A stretch of 64,000 nt of DNA from Streptomyces tuirus (GTDB lineage: Bacteria; Actinomycetota; Actinomycetes; Streptomycetales; Streptomycetaceae), in NCBI RefSeq assembly GCF_014701095.1, contig NZ_AP023439.1:6560001-6624000 (forward strand), given 5' to 3'. Position numbers and translations under genes: made by a program. The notes below the pieces were generated by a model, which was not told the DNA's origin, made no database searches, and saw only the letters and a program-made list of their open reading frames with translations. Positions within the stretch are counted from its first letter, which is position 1, and the number at the start of each line of letters is the position of its first letter. This document shows, piece by piece, positions 33,171 to 41,879 of this stretch.

Positions 33171-33204
33171 GGCGGAGCGGGTGGAGGCTGCTCCACCCTC
33201 CGCC
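33171..33204 (-). terminator. Hairpin after the ABC-F/UvrA-like operon
   Basis: GGCGGA plus GGGTGGAG pairs with CTCCACCC plus TCCGCC around a GCTG loop, with a 2-nt bulge. It begins 26 bp after the UvrA-like stop on the minus strand. Confidence 0.7.
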
Positions 33205-33230
33205 GGTACCCCGTCCGCGTCCCCTCGAAC

Positions 33231-35522
33231 TCACCCCGCCGGTCCGGCACCCGCCGGCTCCACCGCCCGCCGCAGATGCTCACCGGTGAACGATCCCGTC
33301 CCCGCAAGGAGCTGCCGGGGCGTCCCCTCGAAGACGATCCGGCCGCCGTCCCGGCCGCCGTCGGGGCCCAGGTCGATCACCCAGTCGGCGCGGGCGACCA
33401 CGGACAGGTTGTGCTCGACCACCACGACCGTGTTGCCCGCGTCGACCAGCCGGTCCAGCAGGGCGACGAGGCCCTCCACGTCCGCCATGTGCAGGCCGGT
33501 CGTCGGCTCGTCGAGCACGTAGACCGCGCCCGTGCGGTGCAGTCGCGTGGCCAGCTTGATGCGCTGCCGCTCCCCGCCGGAGAGGGTGGACAGAGGCTGC
33601 CCGAGCGTCAGGTAGGGGAGGCCGACGTCCCGCAGGGCGCGCAGCCGGCGCCGCACGCCCGGGTCGTCGAAGAAGCCGAGGGCCTGCTCGGCCGTCATCT
33701 CCAGGACGTCCGCGACCGAACGGCCCCGCACGGTCAGCCGCATCACCTCCTCCTTGAAGCGCCGCCCCTCGCAGTCGTGGCAGGTCGTCATCACCGGGTC
33801 CATGAAGGCAAGGTCGGTGTGGATGACGCCCCGGCCCTCACAGGTGCCGCAGGCGCCGTGGGAGTTGAAGCTGAACAGGCCCGCCCCGGCCCCCGTCCCG
33901 CGGGCGAAGACCTTCCGGACCGTGTCCATGATCCCCAGGTAGGTCGCGGGGGTGGAGCGGCCCGAGATGCCGATCGACGACTGGTCGACGACGACGGCCT
34001 CCTCGTGCACGGCGGTGAACTCCCCGGCCAGGGTGCTCTTTCCCGACCCGGCGACCCCGGTCACGGCGGTGAGCACACCGGCCGGGAACCGTACGGTCAC
34101 ATCCCGCAGGTTGTGCCGGTCGGCACCCTTGACCCACAGCTCGCCGGTGGGCTCCCGCACCTCGTCCTTGACCGCAGTACGGGTGCGCAGGCAGCGCCCG
34201 GTGAGTGTGCCGGAGGAGGCCAGCTCCCGCGGGGTCCCCTCGAAGACCACCGTGCCACCGCCGGCCCCGGCGCCCGGCCCCATGTCGACGACGTGGTCGG
34301 CGAGCGCGATGACATCCGGGTCGTGCTCGACGACCAGCACGGTGTTCCCCTTGTCGCGCAGCCGCAGCAGCAGGTCGCCGAGACGGCCGACGTCCCGCGG
34401 GTGCAGACCGACGCTCGGCTCGTCGAAGATGTACGTCATCCCGGTCAGGCTGGAGCCGAGGTGCCGCACCGTCTTCAGCCGCTGCCCCTCCCCGCCGCTG
34501 AGCGTGGCGGTCTCCCGGTCGAGGCTCAGGTAGCCGAGGCCGATCGCCGCGATGCGCTCCAGAGCGGAAACGGCGGCCGATGCGATCGGCCCGGCCACCG
34601 GGTCGTCGATCTCCTTCAGTACGGCGATCAGGTCCGTGACCTGCATACGGGCGCAGTCGGCGATCGACCGGCCGTTGATCCGGGTCGCGAGCGCCGCCGC
34701 GTTCAGCCGTGCTCCACGGCAGCCCGGGCAGGTGCCCTCCACCAGGAACGCACGGACCAGGTCGCGGGTCTTCTGGCTCATGGCCGACAGGTCCCGCTTC
34801 AGGTACAGCCGCTCGAAGCGGACGGCCAGCCCCTCGTACTCGGTGGTCCAGGTGCCGCCGCTGCCGCTGACGGTGACCCTGCTGCCGGGCCGCCCCCGCA
34901 TCAGGAACTCCCGCTCGGCGGCCGTGAACCGCCCCACCGGCTTGTGCGGGTCGAGGTCGTCGCTGTTCGTGTACGTCTGGCCCTGCCAGGTCCCGGCGGC
35001 GAACGGCGGGAAGCGGACCGCTCCGTCGGCCAGGGAGCGGTCCGGATCCAGGATGCGGTCCCAGTCGGGCCGTACCGTCCGGCCGAGACCGTCGCACTCG
35101 GGGCACATGCCCGACGGGTCGTTGAACGAGTACGCCGTCGCCGGTCCGGCGCTCGGGGTGCCGTGCCGCGAGAACAGCACCCGGATCACCGAGTAGACGT
35201 CCGTCATGGTGCCGACCGTCGACCGGGAGTGGCCGCCGATCTGCCGCTGGTCGACGACGATCGCCGGGGTGAGGTCCTCCAGGCCGTCCGCGTGCGGCCG
35301 CTCGAACTTGGGCAGCCGGTTGCGGACGAACCACGGATACGTCTCGTTGAGCTGGCGCTGCGACTCCACCGCGATCGTGTCGAAGACGACGGACGACTTC
35401 CCCGATCCCGAAACGCCGGTGAACACGGTCAGCCGGCCTTTCGGGATGCGGAGGGTGACGTCCTTGAGGTTGTTCTCACGTGCTCCGGTCAGAGTGATGG
35501 CGTCGTGTGCGAAGTCGGTCAT
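33231..35522 (-). CDS. UvrA-like ABC ATPase (drug-resistance-type UvrA paralogue)
   Basis: A 763-residue protein with two ABC ATPase modules in the UvrA order. Walker A is GVSGSGKSS at about residues 36-44 and again GVAGSGKST in the second half. The ABC signatures are LSGGEGQR and LSGGERQR. Zinc-finger-like cysteine pairs are CPECDGLG, CPGCRGARL, CGTCEGRG and CHDCEGRR. It is about 200 residues shorter than housekeeping UvrA and lacks parts of the UvrB-binding region. Such paralogues (DrrC-like) protect producers from DNA-binding drugs. It starts 10 bp after an ABC-F gene; one operon is likely. Confidence 0.9.
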   Translation of the reverse strand: MTDFAHDAITLTGARENNLKDVTLRIPKGRLTVFTGVSGSGKSSVVFDTIAVESQRQLNETYPWFVRNRLPKFERPHADGLEDLTPAIVVDQRQIGGHSRSTVGTMTDVYSVIRVLFSRHGTPSAGPATAYSFNDPSGMCPECDGLGRTVRPDWDRILDPDRSLADGAVRFPPFAAGTWQGQTYTNSDDLDPHKPVGRFTAAEREFLMRGRPGSRVTVSGSGGTWTTEYEGLAVRFERLYLKRDLSAMSQKTRDLVRAFLVEGTCPGCRGARLNAAALATRINGRSIADCARMQVTDLIAVLKEIDDPVAGPIASAAVSALERIAAIGLGYLSLDRETATLSGGEGQRLKTVRHLGSSLTGMTYIFDEPSVGLHPRDVGRLGDLLLRLRDKGNTVLVVEHDPDVIALADHVVDMGPGAGAGGGTVVFEGTPRELASSGTLTGRCLRTRTAVKDEVREPTGELWVKGADRHNLRDVTVRFPAGVLTAVTGVAGSGKSTLAGEFTAVHEEAVVVDQSSIGISGRSTPATYLGIMDTVRKVFARGTGAGAGLFSFNSHGACGTCEGRGVIHTDLAFMDPVMTTCHDCEGRRFKEEVMRLTVRGRSVADVLEMTAEQALGFFDDPGVRRRLRALRDVGLPYLTLGQPLSTLSGGERQRIKLATRLHRTGAVYVLDEPTTGLHMADVEGLVALLDRLVDAGNTVVVVEHNLSVVARADWVIDLGPDGGRDGGRIVFEGTPRQLLAGTGSFTGEHLRRAVEPAGAGPAG

Positions 35523-35532
35523 GCCACCGACG

Positions 35533-37212
35533 CTAGGAGGAAATCCCGACAGCCTCTGGCGTGATTTCCCGCAGTTCTCCTTCCTCCACCAGCAGCCAGC
35601 GCGTGATGCCGATCGACTCCAGGAACGGCAGGTCGTGGCCGGCCACGACGAGCGCTCCCTCGTACGACTCCAGGGCCGTGGTGAGCTGCCGGACGCTCGC
35701 CATGTCGAGGTTGTTGGTCGGCTCGTCCAGCAGGAGCAGCTGCGGTGCCGGCTCGGCCAGCATCAGCGCGGCCAGCGCCGCCCGGAAGCGCTCGCCGCCG
35801 GACAGCGTGGAGGCCTTCTGGTCGGCCCGGGCGCCCCGGAACAGGAAGCGCGCCAGCCGCGCCCGGATCCGGTTGTTGGTGGCGTCCGGCGCGTACCGGG
35901 CCACGTTCTCGGCGACCGACAGCTCCCCGTCGAGGACGTCGAGCCGCTGGGGCAGGAACCGCAGCGGGACGTGCGCCACCACCTCGCCCGCCTCCGGGGC
36001 GAGCTCGCCGCTGATCGTGCGCAGCAGCGTGGTCTTGCCCGCGCCGTTGCGCCCGATCAGCGCGACCCGCTCGGGCCCGCGCAGGTCGAGGCCGCCCTTC
36101 AGCCGGGCGCCGTACCGGAGCCCGAGATCCTGGAGGGTGAGGACGGTCCGCCCCGGCGGCACCGCCGTGTACGGCAGGTCGACGCGGATCTCGTCGTCGT
36201 CCCGCACGGCCTCCACCGCCTCGTCGAGCCGCTCCCTGGCCTCGGCGAGCCTCTCCTCGTGCAGGATGCGGTGCTTGCCGGCGGACTCCTGCGCCGCGCG
36301 TTTGCGCGCCCCCATGACGATCTTCGGCTCGCGCTTCTGGTCCCACATCTTCTGCCCGTACCGCTTGCGGCGGGCCAGTTTGACCTGGGCGTCGGCCAGT
36401 TCGCGCTTCTGCTTGCGGAAGTCGGACTCGGCGGCGCGCACCATGCGCTCGGCCGCCTCCTGCTCGATCTCCAGTGCCTCCTCGTAGTCGGAGAAGTTGC
36501 CGCCGTACCAGCTGATCTCGCCCACCCGTCTCCCACCACCACCCTCAACCGAGGCGCTGCGCGCCGCAGCATTGACTCGACGCAGATCGGCGATCTGGTC
36601 GACGAGGTCCAGCAGTTCACGGTCGTGGCTGACGACGACCATGACGCCCGGCCAGGACTGCACGGCCGCGTACAGCCGACGGCGGGCGTACAGGTCGAGG
36701 TTGTTGGTCGGCTCGTCCAGCAGCAGCACGTCGGGCCGGCGCAGCAGCAGCGCGGCCAGCCGCAGCAGGACCGACTCACCGCCGGACACCTCGCCGATGG
36801 TGCGGTCCAACTCGACGTGCCCGAGCCCTAGTTCGCCGAGCGTGGCGAGGGCGCGCTCCTCGACGTCCCAGTCGTCGCCGACGGTCTCGAAGTGCGCCTC
36901 GGACACGTCACCGGCCTCGATGGCGTGCAGCGCGGCCCGCTGTGCGGCGATGCCGAGGGCCTCGTCGACACGCAGGGTGGTGTCGAGCGTGACGTTCTGC
37001 GGCAGGTAGCCGACCTCGCCGGCCACGCGGACGGCGCCGTCGGCGGGGGCGAGTTCACCGGCAATCAGCTTCAACAGGGTTGACTTCCCGGACCCGTTGA
37101 CGCCGACCAGGCCGGTCCGGCCGGGGCCGAACGAGACGTCCAGGCCCTCGAAGACGGGGCTGCCGTCGGGCCAGGTGAACGCAAGGGACGTGACGGTGAT
37201 GGAGGTGGACAT
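35533..37212 (-). CDS. ABC-F ATPase (ribosome-protection type), resistance-like
   Basis: A 559-residue soluble ABC-F protein with two ATPase domains (GVNGSGKSTLL near 38 and GRNGAGKTTLL in the second half). Signatures are EVSGGES and TLSGGERFR, with DEPTNNLD in both halves, and no membrane segments. The charged interdomain linker (RKQKRELADAQVKLARRKRY) reaches toward the ribosomal P-site or exit tunnel in this family. Residues about 212-230 (VNAAARSASVEGGGGRRV) look like an insertion in the usual DQIADLR...GEISWYGGNF region. It is preceded by a strong promoter and a leader of more than 200 nt, as in attenuated antibiotic-inducible ABC-F genes. Confidence 0.9.
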   Translation of the reverse strand: MSTSITVTSLAFTWPDGSPVFEGLDVSFGPGRTGLVGVNGSGKSTLLKLIAGELAPADGAVRVAGEVGYLPQNVTLDTTLRVDEALGIAAQRAALHAIEAGDVSEAHFETVGDDWDVEERALATLGELGLGHVELDRTIGEVSGGESVLLRLAALLLRRPDVLLLDEPTNNLDLYARRRLYAAVQSWPGVMVVVSHDRELLDLVDQIADLRRVNAAARSASVEGGGGRRVGEISWYGGNFSDYEEALEIEQEAAERMVRAAESDFRKQKRELADAQVKLARRKRYGQKMWDQKREPKIVMGARKRAAQESAGKHRILHEERLAEARERLDEAVEAVRDDDEIRVDLPYTAVPPGRTVLTLQDLGLRYGARLKGGLDLRGPERVALIGRNGAGKTTLLRTISGELAPEAGEVVAHVPLRFLPQRLDVLDGELSVAENVARYAPDATNNRIRARLARFLFRGARADQKASTLSGGERFRAALAALMLAEPAPQLLLLDEPTNNLDMASVRQLTTALESYEGALVVAGHDLPFLESIGITRWLLVEEGELREITPEAVGISS

Positions 37213-37360
37213 GGTGGCCTCATTCGCGGTTGCTCGAAGCGGTCAGGGGCAAACGCGTGTCGAGACACCTGCGACCGGGGGGTGAGGCTCCATGGGCACA
37301 TCACGGACATGAGAAATGCCCTGCACCGGAGGGACGGCTCGAACGCCGAGGTCGCACGCG

Positions 37361-37386
37361 GCGCACACCACAGAGGGGTGTGACGC
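37361..37386 (-). promoter_or_regulatory. Hairpin in the ABC-F leader (possible attenuator)
   Basis: GCG and CACACC pair with GGTGTG and CGC (one bulged base) around a 7-nt loop, about midway in the ABC-F 5' leader. With the promoter at 37450-37478 it leaves room for ribosome-mediated attenuation. No convincing leader peptide was identified. Confidence 0.4.
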
Positions 37387-37449
37387 GGTGTCTCAGGACC
37401 TCAGACGAGCAACGTCCTTCTCCAATCGGCGGCAACAGGGACGCTTCAC

Positions 37450-37478
37450 ACCGTAGGAGGGGGCCCTGGGCCTGTCAA
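37450..37478 (-). promoter_or_regulatory. Consensus sigma-70-type promoter for the ABC-F operon
   Basis: On the minus strand TTGACA (37473-37478) is followed after exactly 17 bp by TACGGT (37450-37455). This is the best -35/-10 match noticed in the window and predicts a 5' leader of roughly 230 nt. The 309-bp divergent gap otherwise holds only the hairpin and the GPP34 ribosome-binding site. Confidence 0.75.
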
Positions 37479-37521
37479 CGAATTAACGTGCGACGCGATC
37501 GTCCCGCCCCGAGGAGGCCCC

Positions 37522-38166
37522 GTGTCCAACGGTCCGCTCACGCTGTCGGCCCGGCTCTGCCTGCTGGCCTGGGACGCCGCGGGACCGGCCGCCGGCGCCG
37601 GCGCCCACCGGCCCGCAACGGTGCGGGCCGGTGCCCTCGTCGAGCTGGCCCGGCGCGGCCTGCTCACCGACGAGGACGGCATCGCCACACCGGTCGACCT
37701 GGACGCGAGCGCGGGTGACGCGGTTCTCGACGGGCTGCTCGAACTCGTCCGCGAGTCGTGCCCGCACCCCTGGCGGACGTGGGTGACGCTGCGGGCGAGG
37801 GTGACCTTCGACGCCGTGCGGGAGCAGCTGGTGGCCGACGGGTGCCTGCGGGCGGAGAAGAGACGGGTTCTCGGCGTGTTCCCGACCGTGGAGTACGCGC
37901 TGGAGCGGGTGGCCGTCGTGGAGGCGCTGCGGGAGGAGACCCGTCAGATCCTCCACGGGGCGCTGCCGGTGGCCGGGATCTCCGAGCGGGACGCGGCGTT
38001 CGCCGTCCTCGCCGCGGCGGCGGGTCTCCTCGACCGGAACACCTCTGAACGGCGCATCGGGCAGCTGACGGAGCGGGCGGGCGCGTCGGTGCCCGGGCTG
38101 GAGGCGATCGTGCGCGAGGTGAGCGCGGCGGTGACGGCGGGGCGTGCGGTGGTGGCGTCGCCCTGA
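37522..38166 (+). CDS. GPP34 (GOLPH3/Vps74-like) phosphoprotein
   Basis: A 214-residue mostly helical protein of the GPP34 family. It begins LTLSARLCLLAWDAA, has the beta-hairpin-like LTDEDGIATPVDL, and then long helices (RRVLGVFPTVEYALERVAVV). Eukaryotic relatives bind phosphatidylinositol-4-phosphate on Golgi membranes; streptomycetes carry several copies of unknown role. The GTG start follows GAGGAGGCCCC. It converges on the SsgA-like gene. Confidence 0.87.
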   Translation: MSNGPLTLSARLCLLAWDAAGPAAGAGAHRPATVRAGALVELARRGLLTDEDGIATPVDLDASAGDAVLDGLLELVRESCPHPWRTWVTLRARVTFDAVREQLVADGCLRAEKRRVLGVFPTVEYALERVAVVEALREETRQILHGALPVAGISERDAAFAVLAAAAGLLDRNTSERRIGQLTERAGASVPGLEAIVREVSAAVTAGRAVVASP

Positions 38167-38172
38167 GGTCTG

Positions 38173-38219
38173 CCCGGGCCGGCCGAGGCAAGGGCCCCCG
38201 GCTCGGCGCGGCCCCGGGC
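38173..38219. terminator. GC-rich imperfect hairpin between convergent genes
   Basis: CCCGGGCCGGCCGAG and CTCGGCGCGGCCCCGGG can pair imperfectly in the 61-bp gap between the GPP34 and SsgA-like genes. Confidence 0.4.
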
Positions 38220-38227
38220 CCGTCAGC

Positions 38228-38644
38228 TCAGCACGCGTCCCGCATCAGCTCGGCGAGACCGTGGTCCAGATCCAGCTGGAGATGCTCCAGACCGACGGGC
38301 ACGAGTTCGCTCGTGGCCTCGAGGAACCGGCGGATCTCGCTCGAGCGGACGTGGACCACGGCGGTGCCCTCCGGGGCGTGGAACTCCAGCACCGTGCGGT
38401 CGTAGCCGTAGGGCCGCACGCGCACGTCGCCCTGCCCCTCGGCGCTCTTCTGGCCTGCGGAGAGCAGCTCGCGGGAGAAGGTCCAGCAGACCTCCACGCC
38501 CTCCAGCGTGGCCGGAGCCGGGAAGGTCATGCGGACGGCGAAAGGATCACGCCGGTCGTAGTGGAGCGTCGCGGGAATGCTCGGCATACGCGGCGCCGCG
38601 GCGACGAGGCGGGCCTCCACGGGCTGCTCGATGACGATGGACAA
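38228..38644 (-). CDS. ssgD: SsgA-like sporulation/cell-division protein (SALP)
   Basis: A 138-residue SsgA-like protein, a family limited to sporulating actinomycetes that positions division and cell-wall remodelling. Typical blocks are PATLHYDRRDPFAVRMTF, EGVEVCWTFSRELLSAG and GQGDVRVRPYGYDRTVLEFH. A TTG at 38644 with GGGAG upstream gives the usual length; the longer frame upstream lacks family similarity. The symbol ssgD is based on the remembered S. coelicolor neighbourhood (GPP34, ABC-F) and should be treated as tentative. Confidence 0.85.
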   Translation of the reverse strand: MSIVIEQPVEARLVAAAPRMPSIPATLHYDRRDPFAVRMTFPAPATLEGVEVCWTFSRELLSAGQKSAEGQGDVRVRPYGYDRTVLEFHAPEGTAVVHVRSSEIRRFLEATSELVPVGLEHLQLDLDHGLAELMRDAC

Positions 38645-38893
38645 CGCCTTGCTCCCTTGTGACGGCTGGACGGACACTTCCGGGCGGATGAGGCCGGGCA
38701 TGGGAAGAGACGACGGAATCAGCCAATCCGTGCACACGAAGTGCGAGTGACCTCTGTCACCGCCTTCATGCACCGGAGTGACGTGACTCTCCTCGTGTGT
38801 CTCCAAGGGGCACATGTGGCGCCCTCCGCACCACGTGGAGCACCCGTGAGGCCATCTGGACGGCACCCGGGGGGTGGGCTAACTTCCCCGGCC

Positions 38894-39997
38894 ATGAGGC
38901 GCATGGGGAGCACGCGACGGACGGGACGGACACACAGCAGGGCGACCGCGCTGGCGGCCTGCGCGGCGGCACTGGCAGCCCTGACCGCCGTACCGGCGCA
39001 GGCGCATGAACGTCAGGGCCGGGTGCCGCACTGGCAACTCAAGGACACCGGCGCTCCGGAGGCACGTTTCCGAGGCCTCGCCGCCGTCAGCCGGAGCACC
39101 GCCTGGGTCGCCGGCACCGGCGGCACCGTCCTGCGCACCACCGACGGCGGGGCGGCCTGGCGCGACGTCTCGCCGCCGGGCGCGGGGGAGTTGCAGTTCC
39201 GGGACATCGAGGCGTTCGACGCGCGCCGGGCCGTGGTCCTGGCCATCGGCGAGGGAGAGGCGTCCCGCGTCTACCGCACCGACGACGGCGGAGCGACCTG
39301 GACGGAGTCCTTCCGCAACACCGACCCCAGGGCGTTCTACGACTGCCTCACCTTCTTCGACCACCGCCACGGTCTCGCGATGAGCGACCCGGTGGACGGG
39401 AAGTTCCGGATCCTGTCGACCGGCGACGGTGGCCGAAGCTGGACGGTGCTGCCGGACCGGGGCATGCCGGCCGCGCAGGAGGGCGAGGCCGGATTCGCCG
39501 CGAGCGGCCAGTGCCTGGTGACGTCCGGGCCGAAGGACGTCTGGCTCGCCACCGGCGGGGCGGAGCGCGCGCGTGTGCTGCACTCCGCCGACCGGGGACG
39601 CACCTGGACGGCCACCGACACACCCCTCCCGGCGGGCGACCCGGCCCGCGGCGTCTTCGCGCTGGCCTTCCGCGACCGCGCCCACGGCCTGGCCGTCGGC
39701 GGCGACTTCCGTCCCGACCAGCCCTCACCGAACGCCGCTGCCCGCACCTTCGACGGCGGCCGCACCTGGCGCCCGGCCGCCACCGCCCCGCCCGCCTACC
39801 GCTCCGGCGTCGCCTGGCTCCCGCACAGCCGCACCGCGGCCCTCGCCGTCGGCCCCACCGGCACCGACCTCACCACGGACGCCGGCCGCACCTGGCGGAC
39901 CGTCGACACCGGCTCCTACGACACCGTCGACTGCACCCCGGACCACGGGTGCTGGGCCGCCGGCGAGAAGGGCCGGGTTGCCCGCCTGGAGCACTGA
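38894..39997 (+). CDS. Secreted Ycf48/BNR-type beta-propeller protein
   Basis: A 367-residue exported protein. The signal peptide has an RRTGR start and a hydrophobic alanine-rich core ending in VPAQA. The mature part is a series of propeller blades with Asp-box/BNR-like motifs (TTDGGAAWRD, TDDGGATWTE, TGDGGRSWTV, SADRGRTWTA, TFDGGRTWRP, TTDAGRTWRT). Such folds occur in sialidases and the photosystem assembly factor Ycf48; no catalytic residues are evident and the function is unknown. The ATG at 38894 was chosen; one nine bases later is also possible. Confidence 0.84.
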   Translation: MRRMGSTRRTGRTHSRATALAACAAALAALTAVPAQAHERQGRVPHWQLKDTGAPEARFRGLAAVSRSTAWVAGTGGTVLRTTDGGAAWRDVSPPGAGELQFRDIEAFDARRAVVLAIGEGEASRVYRTDDGGATWTESFRNTDPRAFYDCLTFFDHRHGLAMSDPVDGKFRILSTGDGGRSWTVLPDRGMPAAQEGEAGFAASGQCLVTSGPKDVWLATGGAERARVLHSADRGRTWTATDTPLPAGDPARGVFALAFRDRAHGLAVGGDFRPDQPSPNAAARTFDGGRTWRPAATAPPAYRSGVAWLPHSRTAALAVGPTGTDLTTDAGRTWRTVDTGSYDTVDCTPDHGCWAAGEKGRVARLEH

Positions 39998-40067
39998 GCA
40001 TGCGGGGTGCCCTGATCGTTGGCAGTGTGGGTACTCGTTCACTGATCGGGAAAGGAAGTGAGCGGGA

Positions 40068-40391
40068 ATGCCACGCGGTTCGAGCTCCAAGCGGGAGCGC
40101 CAGTACGAGCACATCAAGGAAAGCGCGAAGGACCGGGGCGAGAGCACCAGCCGCGCCAAGGAGATCGCCGCGCGGACGGTGAACAAGGAACGCGCCCGCT
40201 CCGGCGAGTCGAAGACCGCCAGCCGCACCTCCACCCAGGACATGTCCTCGGGCAAGCGGGGCGGTCAGCGCTCGGGGCAGGGTTCCCAAGGACCCACCTA
40301 CGACCAGCTGTACGAGGAGGCCAAGCGCAAGGGCGTCGAGGGCCGTTCCAGCATGAACAAGAGCCAGCTGCAGCGCGCACTGGGCAAGTGA
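40068..40391 (+). CDS. Small basic protein with C-terminal Rho-N/SAP-like helix pair
   Basis: A 107-residue, highly charged protein rich in Lys, Arg, Ser and Gln. The N-terminal part (SSSKRERQYEHIKESAKDRG) resembles the so-called plasmid stabilisation proteins of streptomycetes. The C-terminus (TYDQLYEEAKRKGVEGRSSM) resembles a short Rho N-terminal or SAP-like nucleic-acid-binding motif. Similar small proteins are widespread in streptomycetes. Nucleic-acid binding is an inference. GAAAGGAAGTGAGCGGGA precedes the ATG. Confidence 0.82.
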   Translation: MPRGSSSKRERQYEHIKESAKDRGESTSRAKEIAARTVNKERARSGESKTASRTSTQDMSSGKRGGQRSGQGSQGPTYDQLYEEAKRKGVEGRSSMNKSQLQRALGK

Positions 40392-40401
40392 GGCGGACGC
40401 C

Positions 40402-40606
40402 TCGGAGGGTCTCCCGGTAGGCCTCCAGCCCGGGCGCCGTCTTCGTCGCCGTGAACCCGGTGACGCGGTACGCGCACACGCCCGCGGTGACGAACGGGTC
40501 CTGCGCGGTGACCTCATCGATCCGCGCGCGGTCCCCCGCGACGGCGACGATCACCCCGCCGTCGCGGGGGTTCTTGCGGCCGGACGCGAGGAACGACCCC
40601 CAGCCG
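40402..40606 (-). pseudogene. Truncated YciI-like gene remnant
   Basis: A minus-strand frame reads SFLASGRKNPRDGGVIVAVA, then DEVTAQDPFVTAGVCAYRVT and TAPGLEAYRE, a good match to the C-terminal two thirds of YciI/YCII-domain proteins. The N-terminal strand and its catalytic histidine region are missing, no fitting start exists, and the frame has no stop where the family ends but runs on antisense through the neighbouring gene. It is best explained as a decayed copy. Confidence 0.6.
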
Positions 40607-40666
40607 GTACTGCTCGGACACCGGCCCGGGCGCCCGGCCGCCCGGGGCCCGTAGGCTCGGGGCACC

Positions 40667-41359
40667 ATGACGACCGTACGCATCCCCGAGGACTGGCCCG
40701 CCACAGAGGAACAGGCCCGCGCCGTCCAGGACGAACTGCGCGCCCGCGTGATCCTCAACGAAATGGGACCGCCGCCCGGGACCGGCCATGTGACGGGAGT
40801 CGACGTCGCGTACGACGACGAGCGGGACGTCGTCGCGGCGGCGGCGGTCGTGCTGGACGCGTCGAGTCTCGAGGTCGTCGCCGAGGCCACGGCCGTGGGC
40901 CGGGTCTCCTTCCCCTATGTGCCCGGGCTGCTCGCCTTCCGCGAGATCCCGACGGTCCTCGCCGCCCTCGACGCCCTGCCCTGCCCGCCCGGCCTGGTCG
41001 TCTGCGACGGCTACGGCCTCGCCCACCCCCGCCGCTTCGGCCTCGCCAGCCACCTCGGCGTCCTGACCGGGCTGCCCACGATCGGCGTCGCGAAGAACCC
41101 GTTCACCTTCACCCACGACGACCCGGGCACCTCGCGCGGCAGCACCTCAGCACTGCTCGCCGGCTCCGAGGAGGTCGGCCGCGCCCTGCGCACCCGGGAC
41201 GCCGTCAAGCCGGTCTTCGTCTCGGTCGGCCACCGCACGACGCTGGACAACGCCTGCGCGCACACCCTCGCGCTGACCCCGGACTACCGCCTCCCGGAGA
41301 CCACGCGCAGGGCGGACGCGCTGTGCCGCAAGGCCCTGCGCGAGACCTACCCGGCCTGA
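40667..41359 (+). CDS. nfi: Endonuclease V
   Basis: A 230-residue deaminated-base repair enzyme that nicks DNA one base 3' of inosine. Family motifs are GVDVAYDDE (first catalytic Asp), PYVPGLLAFREIP (wedge) and VCDGYGLAHPRRFGLASHLG (second acidic residue), then GVAKNPF and SVGHRTTLDNA. The length is usual. The ATG at 40667 is preceded by CTCGGGGCACC. Its 3' end overlaps the small convergent gene by 13 bp. Confidence 0.94.
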   Translation: MTTVRIPEDWPATEEQARAVQDELRARVILNEMGPPPGTGHVTGVDVAYDDERDVVAAAAVVLDASSLEVVAEATAVGRVSFPYVPGLLAFREIPTVLAALDALPCPPGLVVCDGYGLAHPRRFGLASHLGVLTGLPTIGVAKNPFTFTHDDPGTSRGSTSALLAGSEEVGRALRTRDAVKPVFVSVGHRTTLDNACAHTLALTPDYRLPETTRRADALCRKALRETYPA

Positions 41360-41541
41360 CCGTCCACCCGCCAGCGGCCCACCTCGCGGTACTCCGAGTC
41401 GTAGATCACCGCTTCGTCCCCGGGGGCGAGCGCGTAGTGGCGCAGACCGCCGGCCCAGTACCTGAGGATCCGGCCCAGCTCGCCCGCCGGGTCCTTCGCC
41501 AACGCCTCGTCGTCCAGGGACACTTCCAGGAGGAATCTCAT
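41347..41541 (-). CDS. Conserved small protein, unknown function
   Basis: A 64-residue soluble protein (MRFLLEVSLDDEALAKDPA ... RYWAGGLRHYALAPGDEAVI ... REVGRWRVDG) with balanced coding composition and high GC3. It has no recognised domain. It overlaps the end of the endonuclease V gene tail to tail. Confidence 0.7.
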   Translation of the reverse strand: MRFLLEVSLDDEALAKDPAGELGRILRYWAGGLRHYALAPGDEAVIYDSEYREVGRWRVDGQAG

Positions 41542-41719
41542 GCCTTCAAGGGTTTCATTGAACTCCTTGTTGGCACTTTACGAGCGGCCACCGGGGGCGG
41601 AACGCCGAAAGTCTCAAGCCGGGAGAGAGGGGAGCGGGAGGGGCGCCGGCCGGATCTGAGTACCGGCTCTGAGTACCCGTACGGATGCCCGCCCGCCACC
41701 CCGTCGGCAGGCTGGGTGC

Positions 41720-41866
41720 ATGACAACGCACCGCGCTACCAAGCCTGTTGCCGGCCCGACCCAGACCGTCGAGCGGGCGGTCACCACAGGGCTGATCCTC
41801 GCCGTACTGGCCGGGCTCGGCTGGATCGCCGGGATGATCTACACCATCGCCGAGTGGCCGCTGTAG
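41720..41866 (+). CDS. Small single-span membrane protein
   Basis: A 48-residue frame: a polar N-terminus (MTTHRATKPVAGPTQTVERA) then one hydrophobic helix (GLILAVLAGLGWIAGMIYTI) ending AEWPL. GGGTGC before the ATG is a weak ribosome-binding site. The coding-like codon pattern and clean membrane segment support a real small gene. The function is unknown. The stop is 14 bp from the convergent neighbour. Confidence 0.6.
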   Translation: MTTHRATKPVAGPTQTVERAVTTGLILAVLAGLGWIAGMIYTIAEWPL

Positions 41867-41879
41867 ATCCCGGCCGGCC

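Noticed and set aside
32667..35564. Long plus-strand open frame antisense to dimethylargininase and the UvrA-like gene
   Set aside because: It is a shadow of two well-supported minus-strand genes and has no recognisable domain.
37071..37310. Leader peptide frame upstream of and overlapping the ABC-F start
   Set aside because: It runs far past the ABC-F start in another frame and has no family-like composition; attenuation by a short peptide remains possible but this frame does not fit.
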